Of a stretch of 64,000 nucleotides of DNA, positions 27,681-35,277 are shown one piece after another. Within the stretch, counting starts at the first letter, position 1; every line of letters starts with the position of its first letter. Where the stretch lies: contig JAZRMX010000040.1 of assembly GCA_045647885.1 (NCBI GenBank), positions 21,192-85,191 on the forward strand, in the 5' to 3' direction. The position numbers and the translations under genes were made by a program. The notes under the pieces are model-generated. The model did not search any database. It worked only from the letters and a program-made list of their open reading frames with translations, and was not told the DNA's origin. This DNA comes from HGM04593 sp045647885 (lineage in GTDB: Bacteria; Bacteroidota; Bacteroidia; Bacteroidales; Bacteroidaceae).

Positions 27681-28319
27681 ATGAAGATAAAGAAGTTCAT
27701 ATTCAACCCCGTGGAGGTAAACTGCTACCTGCTATGGGACGAAACAAAAGAGGCAGTACTCATTGATTGCGGTGCGCTTTTCCCTGCCGAAAAGGAAGAA
27801 CTTAAAAACTTTGTTGCAGAGAACGGCCTCACAATAAAGCACTACCTGAATACCCACCTGCACTTCGACCACATCTTCGGCAACCCGTTTATCGAAGAGA
27901 CCTTCGGGATTGGTTGCGAGGCTAACGACGGCGACTGGGCGTGGGCCGAAAATATTGCGGAACGTGTTGCACGCTTCGGGCTACGTTACAACGACAAGAT
28001 TTCACGCCCCTCGCGCGTATTGCAGGATGGTGACGAAGTAAAATTCGGCAACCAGAGCATAAAGGTTATAGCCGTGCCCGGGCACTCACCCGGCAGCCTT
28101 GCTTTCCACCTGCCCGAGCACAAGGTTGTCTTCACCGGCGACGCCCTCTTCAGAAACAGCATCGGACGCACCGATTTTCCCGACAGCGACCACGCCACAC
28201 TTATACGCCGCATAAAAGAGGGGCTTTTCACCCTGCCCGACGAAACAAAAGTATGCCCGGGACACAGCGAAGAGACCACCATAGGCTACGAGAAAGATTA
28301 TAATATGTACATAAGATAA
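27681..28319 (+). CDS. MBL-fold metallo-hydrolase (glyoxalase II-like)
   Basis: 212 aa. The metal-binding motif THLHFDH (H59, H61, D63, H64) is intact, followed by GHSPGS with a further histidine and FTGDALF, so a two-zinc or iron site is expected. Members hydrolyse thioesters or glyoxalase-type substrates; the exact substrate cannot be told. It sits in the same direction and tightly packed with rsmG (6 nt) and the next small gene. Confidence 0.9.
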   Translation: MKIKKFIFNPVEVNCYLLWDETKEAVLIDCGALFPAEKEELKNFVAENGLTIKHYLNTHLHFDHIFGNPFIEETFGIGCEANDGDWAWAENIAERVARFGLRYNDKISRPSRVLQDGDEVKFGNQSIKVIAVPGHSPGSLAFHLPEHKVVFTGDALFRNSIGRTDFPDSDHATLIRRIKEGLFTLPDETKVCPGHSEETTIGYEKDYNMYIR

Positions 28320-28328
28320 TTGAAGATT

Positions 28329-28646
28329 ATGAAAAAGATTTTATTTGCGGTACTTGCCGTGCTTCTCCTTGCAGGTATATGCGCAGCTACACGCCCCGAA
28401 AAGGAGACTCACGTAAAAACCATAGTTGAGACCATAGGCAAGAGTTCCGACACCGACATAAAGGCAAACAAAGCAGTATACAATGTCTTTATAAGCGCAG
28501 TGGACAACATTGTGGAGATTGACGATTACCTCCTTTTCAATATTGGATTTTTGAAGAGCGAGAAAAGCCAGAAAAAACTCTCTGTTGGATTACTTGGCAA
28601 CGTATTTATGCTCCAGAAGGAGTTTGGTGCCAAGTTGAAAAAATAA
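28329..28646 (+). CDS. Small secreted protein, DUF4359-like
   Basis: 105 aa from the ATG at 28329 (9 nt after the MBL stop). It has an N-terminal signal peptide or anchor (MKKILFAVLAVLLLAGICA) followed by a small helical-looking domain (VYNVFISAVDNIVEIDDYLLFNIGFL). The pattern resembles DUF4359 proteins found in gut anaerobes; function unknown. Last gene of the 26238-28646 operon, ending at a bidirectional terminator. Confidence 0.6.
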   Translation: MKKILFAVLAVLLLAGICAATRPEKETHVKTIVETIGKSSDTDIKANKAVYNVFISAVDNIVEIDDYLLFNIGFLKSEKSQKKLSVGLLGNVFMLQKEFGAKLKK

Positions 28647-28667
28647 AAGAAGCCACATAAAACAAGC

Positions 28668-28698
28668 AAAAAAGCAGATGCCGCAGCATCTGCTTTTT
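28668..28698. terminator. Bidirectional terminator between the DUF4359-like gene and holA
   Basis: AAAAAAGCAGATGC / GCATCTGCTTTTTT hairpin. Confidence 0.9.
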
Positions 28699-28720
28699 TT
28701 GTTATATAAAGAATAACTTT

Positions 28721-29734
28721 TCAGTGCATAATTTTATACAGGAGCTCTCGCATAATCTCGCCGTCAGGTGCAGCAGCGCCTTCGGCACCCTTGGACTGCG
28801 CATCGGCAAGGCGTATGAGGTGCAACACATCCATAACGTGAACGGCACGATAGTTCTTCATTGCCTTCATATAATCGCCCACACCCCAAGTGCTCTTTAG
28901 CCCCAGAAAGGCAGCAATGCCACGCTCACTTTTTTCGGGAGCATAATAGGCCATCATCACATTGGAGAAGAAGCCGAACAGGAAAGCAAGTGTCAACTGT
29001 ATTGGGTTCTTCTTGGGATTCTGCGCAAAATTATTTATTATACTGTTAGCCTTGTATACATCTTTATTCACAATTGCATTCTGCAACTCGAAAATATTAT
29101 ACTCCTTGCTTATTCCAATATACTCCTCCACAAGTTCCGGAGTTACCGCAGTGGTACCTTGAGGCAAAGCAATGGAGAGTTTGTCAATCTCGCTTGCAAT
29201 GCGCGATAGGTCGGCACCCACAGCCTCACATATCATCATCACCGATTTATTATCGGCAGCGAGCCCCTTCTCGCGCAAATAGCCGTTCACAAAAGAGGGC
29301 AACTGCTCACTGCGCAGCTTCTTGCTGTCGAGCATCACCCCATTGCGCTCAAGCTCTGTCGCAACCTTCTTACGCTTGTCGAGCGAGCCATTCTTGTGGG
29401 CAAAGACAAGAACTGTGGTGGCAGATGGTGCTTGCAGATAGTACAAAAGGTTATCGATATTCTTAAGCATTTGCGCCTCGCGCACAATAATCACCTGCCT
29501 TTCGGCCATCATGGGGAAACGCTTTGCCGCAGTTATTATGTCATCGATATTGCTTTCAAGACCATAATATATCGCCTGGTTGAAGCCTTGCTCGTCCTCG
29601 GTGAGTGCGTGGGTGGCTATGTAATCGGTAATCTTGTCGGTAAAGTAGCCCTCCTCGCCCATCAGGTAATAGACAGGGCGGTACTTGCCACTTTTCAGTT
29701 CCGACATTATTGATTCGTATGTATATTTTGCCAT
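28721..29734 (-). CDS. holA: DNA polymerase III delta subunit
   Basis: 337 aa from the ATG at 29734, which lies between the promoter and the coding start; the longer frame from 29773 would overlap the -7 box. The N-terminal YRPVYYLMGEEGYFTDKITDYI and the DLSRIASEIDKLSIAL segment fit HolA. The protein opens the beta sliding clamp as part of the clamp loader. Its promoter is face to face with that of the HsdR-N gene. The protein lacks Walker motifs, as the delta subunit does. Confidence 0.9.
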   Translation of the reverse strand: MAKYTYESIMSELKSGKYRPVYYLMGEEGYFTDKITDYIATHALTEDEQGFNQAIYYGLESNIDDIITAAKRFPMMAERQVIIVREAQMLKNIDNLLYYLQAPSATTVLVFAHKNGSLDKRKKVATELERNGVMLDSKKLRSEQLPSFVNGYLREKGLAADNKSVMMICEAVGADLSRIASEIDKLSIALPQGTTAVTPELVEEYIGISKEYNIFELQNAIVNKDVYKANSIINNFAQNPKKNPIQLTLAFLFGFFSNVMMAYYAPEKSERGIAAFLGLKSTWGVGDYMKAMKNYRAVHVMDVLHLIRLADAQSKGAEGAAAPDGEIMRELLYKIMH

Positions 29735-29778
29735 ATTACGTTTTTGGAGTATCTTTGCTTTATACAAAAGCAAAGATA
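29728..29778. promoter_or_regulatory. Face-to-face overlapping promoters for holA and the HsdR-N gene
   Basis: Rightward: TTG 29728-29730, 19 nt, TATCTTTG 29750-29757. Leftward: TATCTTTG on the minus strand at 29771-29778, with no strong -33 element. The two -7 boxes form an inverted repeat (TATCTTTGCTTT ... AAGCAAAGATA), and both start sites are predicted near 29763-29766. Confidence 0.6.
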
Positions 29779-29782
29779 CGAA

Positions 29783-30241
29783 ATGTTATCGTTAAATTTA
29801 CCACGTTACGACGCAAAAACACAAAAACGCGACGGGAAAGAGCAAATTTTCGACTGCCTGCGCAGGTGTTATGTTGCCCTCACCCCCGAAGAGTGGGTGC
29901 GACAGCATTTCATCCATCTATTGCTTGAACATAAAGGCTACCCTGCCACACTCACAGCCAACGAGGTTGCTATTTCACTGAACGGGATGAAACGCCGTTG
30001 CGACACCGTGGTTTACGACAAAGAACTCAAGCCACGTGTCATAATTGAATACAAAGCACCCGATGTAAAGATTGACGAAAAGGTTTTTGCACAGATTGCC
30101 CGTTACAATCAGGTTCTGAAGGTCGATTATCTCATTGTAAGCAACGGGCTGCAACATTTCTGCTGCAAGATGAACTACAACACCAACAGCTATGTTTTCT
30201 TAAGGGAGATACCCACATACCACGAAGTAATAAACGGATAA
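29783..30241 (+). CDS. Stand-alone HsdR N-terminal-type nuclease-fold protein
   Basis: 152 aa from the ATG at 29783. The segments CDTVVYDKELKPRVIIEYKAPD form the PD-(D/E)xK nuclease motif of HSDR_N_2 (type I restriction R protein N-terminus); the acidic residue in RRCDT and the E-x-K in IEYKAP are present. It is a short single-domain protein with no motor domain, hsdM or hsdS nearby, so it is not a complete restriction system. Such stand-alone proteins are widespread in Bacteroidetes; function unknown. Confidence 0.75.
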   Translation: MLSLNLPRYDAKTQKRDGKEQIFDCLRRCYVALTPEEWVRQHFIHLLLEHKGYPATLTANEVAISLNGMKRRCDTVVYDKELKPRVIIEYKAPDVKIDEKVFAQIARYNQVLKVDYLIVSNGLQHFCCKMNYNTNSYVFLREIPTYHEVING

Positions 30242-30245
30242 AAAC

Positions 30246-30280
30246 AAAAAGTAGTGTGAGCATTGCTCACACTACTTTTT
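30246..30280. terminator. Bidirectional terminator
   Basis: AAAAAGTAGTGTGAGC / GCTCACACTACTTTTT hairpin between two converging genes. Confidence 0.92.
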
Positions 30281-30304
30281 TATGGTATTGCTCTACCCTG
30301 CTTA

Positions 30305-31375
30305 TTAAACAAGTGAAGCAATGAATGCCTGCATTTCGGGCTGTGCAGCCTCTACACTCTGCAACAGTTTGAACTGTGCCTTTGAACGAACGAGGTTGTG
30401 CTCGGGATACTGAATCTTGTAGTATGTATCACCGTTGATGTAGTCGGCCAAGAAACGTACAGTCTGCATATAGGGGAAGAGAGCGGCTGCATAAGGAAGG
30501 TTCTCAACCTCGAGAGGAGTGATGAACGATGCTGCCGATTTCAAATAACCCTTTGCAAAAGACTTGAAGATCTCCATATTGAAGTTCACGTTATCCAAAT
30601 CCTTATCGTCCTCCTTACCGGTGTTAGCTGCCGAACGGAGATAGTCACCGAAGTCTGAGAAGATGAAGTTAGGCATAACTGTATCGAGGTCGATTACGCA
30701 AAGAACGTTTCCTTCTTTGTCGAAGAGGATGTTGTCAACCTTTGTATCGCAGTGACAGATACGTTTGGGAAGCTTGCCCTCGCGGTAAAGACGCTCGCCT
30801 TTACACATCTCCTCGGCACGTTTCTCGAGCTCGTCAACAAGCCACTGAACCTCGGCCAAACGACCGGCCTTGTTTTCGGCTACAGCCTCGCGCAACTGTT
30901 TCAAGCGGAACTCCATGTTGTGGAAATCCTTGATAGTCTCGCCCAACTGCACGGGGATGTCGGCAAGCATAGCCTGGAAGTTACCGAAAGTCTCGCCCAC
31001 GATGTAAGATGTCTCGGGAGTTACGGCTGTCATAGACTCTGTCTCGGGAATGAATTCCATTACACGCCAGTATTTCTCGCCATCGAAATAGTAATACTTA
31101 CCATCCTTTGCGGGAACGAACTTGAGCACCTTGCGGCTGATATCGTCGGTACCTGCAGCCTCGAGCTTACCATAGATGTGGTTTGTTACTGCTACAATGT
31201 TGTTCATAAGCATATCCACATCGGGGAAGATTGCGTTGTTCACGTGCTGCAATACATAGTCGGGAGCATTACCCTCTGTTTTCACACGATATGTAGTGTT
31301 GATGAGACCGTTACCAAGAGGTGCAACCTCTACTACATTACCTTGAATGTTGAATTGAGAAACAATTGTGTTCAT
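30305..31375 (-). CDS. Phosphotransferase-family kinase, probable N-acetylhexosamine 1-kinase
   Basis: 356 aa of the aminoglycoside phosphotransferase fold. The active-site motif HCDTKVDNILFD and the metal motif CVIDLDTVMPNFIFSDFGDYLR match the NahK family, which phosphorylates GlcNAc or GalNAc at C1; the N-terminus NGLINTTYRV is the glycine-rich loop. Length agrees with NahK (about 359 aa in bifidobacteria). Substrate is inferred from family only. It is a single-gene transcript with its own promoter at 31425-31432. Confidence 0.78.
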   Translation of the reverse strand: MNTIVSQFNIQGNVVEVAPLGNGLINTTYRVKTEGNAPDYVLQHVNNAIFPDVDMLMNNIVAVTNHIYGKLEAAGTDDISRKVLKFVPAKDGKYYYFDGEKYWRVMEFIPETESMTAVTPETSYIVGETFGNFQAMLADIPVQLGETIKDFHNMEFRLKQLREAVAENKAGRLAEVQWLVDELEKRAEEMCKGERLYREGKLPKRICHCDTKVDNILFDKEGNVLCVIDLDTVMPNFIFSDFGDYLRSAANTGKEDDKDLDNVNFNMEIFKSFAKGYLKSAASFITPLEVENLPYAAALFPYMQTVRFLADYINGDTYYKIQYPEHNLVRSKAQFKLLQSVEAAQPEMQAFIASLV

Positions 31376-31424
31376 TGGAGTATGGTTTTAGTTAGTTAAT
31401 ATTTTTGTCTTATTGCTGCAATGG

Positions 31425-31432
31425 CAAATATA
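31425..31432 (-). promoter_or_regulatory. -7 element upstream of the NahK-like gene
   Basis: TATATTTG on the minus strand, 49 nt upstream of the ATG; -33 element only T-rich. Confidence 0.5.
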
Positions 31433-31468
31433 CTCTTTTAATTTAAAAACGCGAATATTAAGGAAATA

Positions 31469-32041
31469 TTATTTTGCATTTTCCAAACCTATTGCAAGCG
31501 CCTTTATGTTCATATCCACAATTTCGGCTCCTTTTGAAGCAAAAACGGTAGAAACGGCCTTCTCGAGCAACGAATAGTCGAGACCTAAAGCTTTAGAAGC
31601 AGCACCGAGCAATATCATATTACCGCTCTTGCGCATATTGTTCTCGGCAGCAAGGCCTTCAACATCAATCTGCACCACGTTGGGGTATTTCGCAAGCTCG
31701 GCTTTCAATACTTCAGCCTCGGGATAGTCGGGAACGTTGGCAAAGAGGTTGTTTGAGGTTATAATCCAACCCTCGGGCGAGAGATAAGGAGTATAACGCA
31801 ACGCCTCCATAGGCTCAAGCGAAATGATAACATCGGCAGTACCCTCTGCGATAAGGTCGCAGTATATAGGCTGCGAAGAGATGCGCAAGCTCGACTCCAC
31901 ACTACCGCCACGCTGGCTCATACCGTGAATCTCGGCCTGTTTAATGTAAAGACCTTCGTTCATTGCGGCCTCACCTATGATTGTTGCGATGGAGAGGATT
32001 CCTTGTCCTCCCACACCGGCTAAAATTATATCTGTCTTCAT
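31469..32041 (-). CDS. iorB: Indolepyruvate oxidoreductase subunit beta
   Basis: 190 aa gamma-type domain of the 2-oxoacid oxidoreductase family. The N-terminus DIILAGVGGQGILSIATIIG and the segment IHGMSQRGGSVESSLR are characteristic. Together with IorA it converts aryl pyruvates to arylacetyl-CoA with CoA and a ferredoxin, an important step in aromatic amino acid fermentation. The start lies 6 nt after iorA. Complete. Confidence 0.93.
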   Translation of the reverse strand: MKTDIILAGVGGQGILSIATIIGEAAMNEGLYIKQAEIHGMSQRGGSVESSLRISSQPIYCDLIAEGTADVIISLEPMEALRYTPYLSPEGWIITSNNLFANVPDYPEAEVLKAELAKYPNVVQIDVEGLAAENNMRKSGNMILLGAASKALGLDYSLLEKAVSTVFASKGAEIVDMNIKALAIGLENAK

Positions 32042-32047
32042 AATCGG

Positions 32048-33664
32048 TTATGCTTTGTTGGCTTTTTTCTGTTTCAACTTACGGTTCATAGTCTGTATGC
32101 ACTCGCGACGGGGTATAATTACCGAAACGCCGTTATACTCAATCTCCTCACGGATGATGTTGCAAAGCTCATCGTGATTCTTGGGTATAGGAAGCATTGC
32201 ACGCACGTGCTCGGGCTCAACACCTAATCCCAAACAGATAGATTCAATACGGCCAGTACCAGCAGAATCCTGTCCACCGGTCATAGCAGTTGTAAGGTTA
32301 TCCGAGATTACAACGGTAATATTAGCCTTGCTATTAACAGCATCCAAAAGACCTGTCATACCGGAGTGTGTAAAGGTTGAATCTCCAATTACTGCTATTG
32401 CAGGGAAAAGACCGGAATCGGCAGCACCCTTTGCCATAGTAATAGAAGCACCCATATCTATACACGAAGAAATTGTGCGGAAAGGAGGCAATGCACCAAG
32501 TGTATAGCAACCAATATCACTAAACACCTTTGCGTTGGGATACTCTTTAATCACATCGTTAAGCGCGGTATATACATCGCGGTGGCTACAGCCCTGGCAC
32601 AATGCAGGAGGACGGGGAAGTACCACCTGGCTCTTGGCATAAACAGCCTTGCAAGGAAGACCGAAGGTAGCCTTAACACCGTCGGGGGTAAGCTCACCGG
32701 TACGGTTAACCTCACCGGTGAGGCGGCCTTTTATTACCACAGGAGTGGGAAGTGTACCGCGCACCTGCTCCTCGACAATGGGCTGTCCTTCCTCGAGAAC
32801 CACAAGCTCGTCACACATTGCTGCAAGCTCGTTTATAAGTTTCTTGGGTATGGGGTACTGTGTTATTTTAAGCACAGGGAAATCAACCTTGCTCTCGAAC
32901 GCATCCATCAAATAATTGTATGCGATACCGCAGGTAATAACACCCTGTTTATAATGTTTCTCTTCGCCTGCGGGCAAAATAAGTTTGTTGTATTCAACGT
33001 TGCACGACAACTCCTCGAGCTCCACAAGCTGCTTGGTAACCTCGTTGTTGCGGCGTATAGCGTTTGCAGGGAGAAGCACCCAATCTTTGGCTTTCTTGGG
33101 GAACGATAATGTATTCTCCTCGCGAGGAGTATCGTCAATCTCAACAACAGCACGAGAGTGAGCCATACGTGTGGTTACACGCATAAGCACGGGAAGACCC
33201 TGCTCCTCTGAAAGGTCGAAGGCATACTTCATCATATCATAAGCCTCCTGCTGGTTCGAGGGCTCAAGCGAAGGAATCATCGCAAATTTTGCATAGAAGC
33301 GAGAGTCCTGCTCGTTCTGCGAAGAGTGCATCGAGGGGTCATCGGCAACAAGCACCACGACACCACCATTCACACCGGCCATAGCCGAGTTCACAAAGGG
33401 GTCGGCGCAAACGTTAAGACCAACGTGCTTCATACAGACCAACGCACGTTTACCCACATAAGAGACACCCAAAGCAGCCTCCATAGCTGTTTTCTCATTA
33501 GTACACCAACGAGAATGGATACCACGCTCCTTGGTTATGGGTGACGACTGAATAAATTCTGTAATTTCGGTTGAGGGAGTTCCGGGATAGGCATACACTC
33601 CGCTTATTCCTGCGTTGAGCGCACCAAGAGCTATCGCCTGGTCTCCTAACAATAGTTTTTTCAT
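32048..33664 (-). CDS. iorA: Indolepyruvate oxidoreductase subunit alpha (no ferredoxin domain)
   Basis: 538 aa with the pyrimidine-binding half (LGDQAIALGALNAGISGVYAYPGTP), the TPP-binding half (GCSHRDVYTAL, GDSTFTHSGMTG) and DNLTTAMTGGQ. The C-terminus stops after IIPRRECIQTMNRKLKQKK, where the archaeal enzyme runs on into a two-cluster ferredoxin domain, so electron transfer would need a separate ferredoxin. I think this shorter form also occurs in other Bacteroidetes but could not check. Operon with iorB; the ACT-PaaK pair lies 8 kb upstream. Confidence 0.93.
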   Translation of the reverse strand: MKKLLLGDQAIALGALNAGISGVYAYPGTPSTEITEFIQSSPITKERGIHSRWCTNEKTAMEAALGVSYVGKRALVCMKHVGLNVCADPFVNSAMAGVNGGVVVLVADDPSMHSSQNEQDSRFYAKFAMIPSLEPSNQQEAYDMMKYAFDLSEEQGLPVLMRVTTRMAHSRAVVEIDDTPREENTLSFPKKAKDWVLLPANAIRRNNEVTKQLVELEELSCNVEYNKLILPAGEEKHYKQGVITCGIAYNYLMDAFESKVDFPVLKITQYPIPKKLINELAAMCDELVVLEEGQPIVEEQVRGTLPTPVVIKGRLTGEVNRTGELTPDGVKATFGLPCKAVYAKSQVVLPRPPALCQGCSHRDVYTALNDVIKEYPNAKVFSDIGCYTLGALPPFRTISSCIDMGASITMAKGAADSGLFPAIAVIGDSTFTHSGMTGLLDAVNSKANITVVISDNLTTAMTGGQDSAGTGRIESICLGLGVEPEHVRAMLPIPKNHDELCNIIREEIEYNGVSVIIPRRECIQTMNRKLKQKKANKA

Positions 33665-33698
33665 CTTTATCTATTTTTTATTTTATCCTAATATATAA

Positions 33699-34454
33699 TT
33701 ATAATTCCTTATCATTTTCCAACACGGGGAAATTCCTGCGCAGGCGCTCCATCATTTCCCACTCCAGCCCGGCTGTAGCGCTTCCCTGATAGCGTGAACG
33801 GCAACGCGCTATTTCCTGACCGTAAGGGTTAAGTATTACACTGTGCCCTACATATGTGCCAAAGCCATCACTACCCACACGGTTCGACGCAGCCACATAA
33901 CACTGGTTCTCTATGGCACGCGCTCTTATGAGAGTATCCCAGGCAAGCATACGGCTTTCTGGGAAATTGGCCGAGATGAGCAACATATCGTAATCGCCTT
34001 TATTGTGCAGAAATATAGGGAAACGTATGTCGTAACATATTACAGGGCGTACACGAACTCCGCGCCACTCCCAAATGACTTTTTTGTCACCGGGGGTATA
34101 CACCTTGTCCTCGCCGCTGTACTCAAAAAGGTGGCACTTGTCATAGTAACGCACCGCCCCGTCGGGAGTAACAAAATACATGCGGTTGCGGTATACAGCG
34201 TCGCTTTCACGCGTCATCACAGTACCGGCTATAGCGGCATCGTACTCCTTTGCCCACAAGCGGAACTGTTGCACTGTGGGGCCATCAACAGGCTCGGCAA
34301 CGCCTTGTGGCTGCATACAGAAGCCCGTAGAGCACATTTCGGGGAACAAATAGATGTCGGCTTTTTCGGCTTTTTTAATCAACCGCGCCATCTCCTTGAG
34401 ATTGGCAGCCACATTGTTCCACACTATATTCTGTTGTATAATCGTTACTTTCAT
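33699..34454 (-). CDS. Nitrilase-family omega-amidase (YafV-like)
   Basis: 251 aa from the ATG at 34454; the longer frame to 34571 is excluded by the promoter. Catalytic triad E39 (YLFPEMCSTGF), K106 (YYDKCHLFEYSG) and C140 (VICYDIRFP). These are the positions expected for omega-amidases, which hydrolyse 2-oxoglutaramate and similar side products of transamination. Single gene; the downstream neighbour iorA starts 35 nt on but has its own space for a promoter. Confidence 0.87.
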   Translation of the reverse strand: MKVTIIQQNIVWNNVAANLKEMARLIKKAEKADIYLFPEMCSTGFCMQPQGVAEPVDGPTVQQFRLWAKEYDAAIAGTVMTRESDAVYRNRMYFVTPDGAVRYYDKCHLFEYSGEDKVYTPGDKKVIWEWRGVRVRPVICYDIRFPIFLHNKGDYDMLLISANFPESRMLAWDTLIRARAIENQCYVAASNRVGSDGFGTYVGHSVILNPYGQEIARCRSRYQGSATAGLEWEMMERLRRNFPVLENDKEL

Positions 34455-34504
34455 CTCTTTTGCATTATCCCACACTTGCAAACACGCAAGAACAATGGGA
34501 AATG

Positions 34505-34512
34505 CAAATTTA
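34505..34512 (-). promoter_or_regulatory. -7 element of the amidase gene
   Basis: TAAATTTG on the minus strand, 50 nt upstream of the ATG; -33 region is TTATTT, weak. Confidence 0.5.
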
Positions 34513-34623
34513 GAAAAACTTTTTATAAATAAGGTAAAGAGACACTCTTTTTTACAATCAGGCAAAAGCATTTAAAAAAAATCATCGCAACCAAGAGTGT
34601 TTACAATGCATTTTGTTAGAAAA

Positions 34624-34649
34624 GCCCCTCAACACAAATGTTGAGAGGC
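34624..34649 (-). terminator. Terminator of the ATPase remnant
   Basis: GCC-CTCAAC / GTTGAG-GGC hairpin followed on the minus strand by TTTTCT. It lies about 170 nt after the remnant's stop. Confidence 0.6.
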
Positions 34650-34821
34650 AGTGCAAAGATTGAGTTTTGTTAGGTTAAAAAAGAACGTCTAACAAAAAGT
34701 GTCATATTCCGTTGAGAAAAGAATAACTAATGAAAAAAAACTCACCTTATGTAGGTTACAAAAGCATATTTCAACAAACATACTGTAATGAAAAAGTGCA
34801 ATAAAAGCCTAATTACAATAT

Positions 34822-35005
34822 TTACAAGAACATTGTCATATAGACAGGTATGTAATCTACGCCATTTTCACGCTTGTAATCCTTTGTATAGATTACATAT
34901 TTGTTCATTATACGGTCGGAGAACTTAGTGCAAAATTCATCCAATGATTTGTACGAATTATATCTTTTGCCATTGTCTTTAAATTTAATGCAAAAATAAG
35001 TTTTT
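34822..35005 (-). pseudogene. 3' remnant of an AAA/DUF4143-type ATPase gene
   Basis: About 60 codons read in one frame (KDNGKRYNSYKSLDEFCTKF, MNKYVIYTKDYKRENGVDY) and end in the motif YIPVYMTMFL and a TAA. This C-terminal signature (LPxYMxMFL) is shared by Bacteroidales AAA_14/DUF4143 ATP-binding proteins. An in-frame stop near 35011 and unrelated tracrRNA sequence lie where the rest of the gene should be, so only the last part survives. The CRISPR-Cas locus appears to have replaced or disrupted the gene. The rest of 34455-35110 holds only the terminator above and AT-rich sequence with copies of TTTTGTTAG (near 34612 and 34666). Confidence 0.6.
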
Positions 35006-35119
35006 TATATCATCCACCAAATATTTTAGCACAAAATGCCGTTTTCCACCATTTCCACAACACTACATTTGCCAATTTCCACCCAATATAACAAAACTAA
35101 GTGACTATCCATTTTAAAC

Positions 35120-35206
35120 AAAAAAACCTCCACGGAGTACGCGGAGGTATAGGTCTTTCAACCTTCGGCATTTAGCCTTATTGTGGTAAGATGTAGAAAT
35201 ACTTAC
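35120..35206 (-). ncRNA. tracrRNA of the type II-C CRISPR system
   Basis: Transcribed leftward from the promoter at 35211-35242. The antirepeat (35181-35213, partly 5' of the start) pairs with the 5' part of the repeat: ACCACAA with TTGTGGT and TTCTACATC with GATGTAGAA, with a mismatched bulge between. Then follow the conserved AAGGCTA, a nexus stem GGC/GCC (35167-35177), a second hairpin AGGT/ACCT (35151-35164) and a terminator CCTCCGCG/CGTGGAGG (35127-35147) with a 7-T run. The order and the AAGGCTA motif match known Cas9 tracrRNAs. Ends are estimated. Confidence 0.85.
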
Positions 35207-35210
35207 GACA

Positions 35211-35242
35211 CAAAAATAGATGAATATTTGTTTTTTAACAAA
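35211..35242 (-). promoter_or_regulatory. tracrRNA promoter
   Basis: Minus strand TTTG (35239-35242), 20 nt, TATTTTTG (35211-35218), a near-perfect match to the Bacteroidetes promoter. The start site falls inside the antirepeat. It overlaps the cas9 upstream region, so the two divergent promoters are only about 60 nt apart. Confidence 0.7.
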
Positions 35243-35277
35243 TTATTTCACTAAATTCACAAAAAAATAATTTCATC

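Noticed and set aside
29783..30241. A complete type I restriction system
   Set aside because: Only a small HsdR N-terminal-type protein; no motor domain, hsdM or hsdS nearby.
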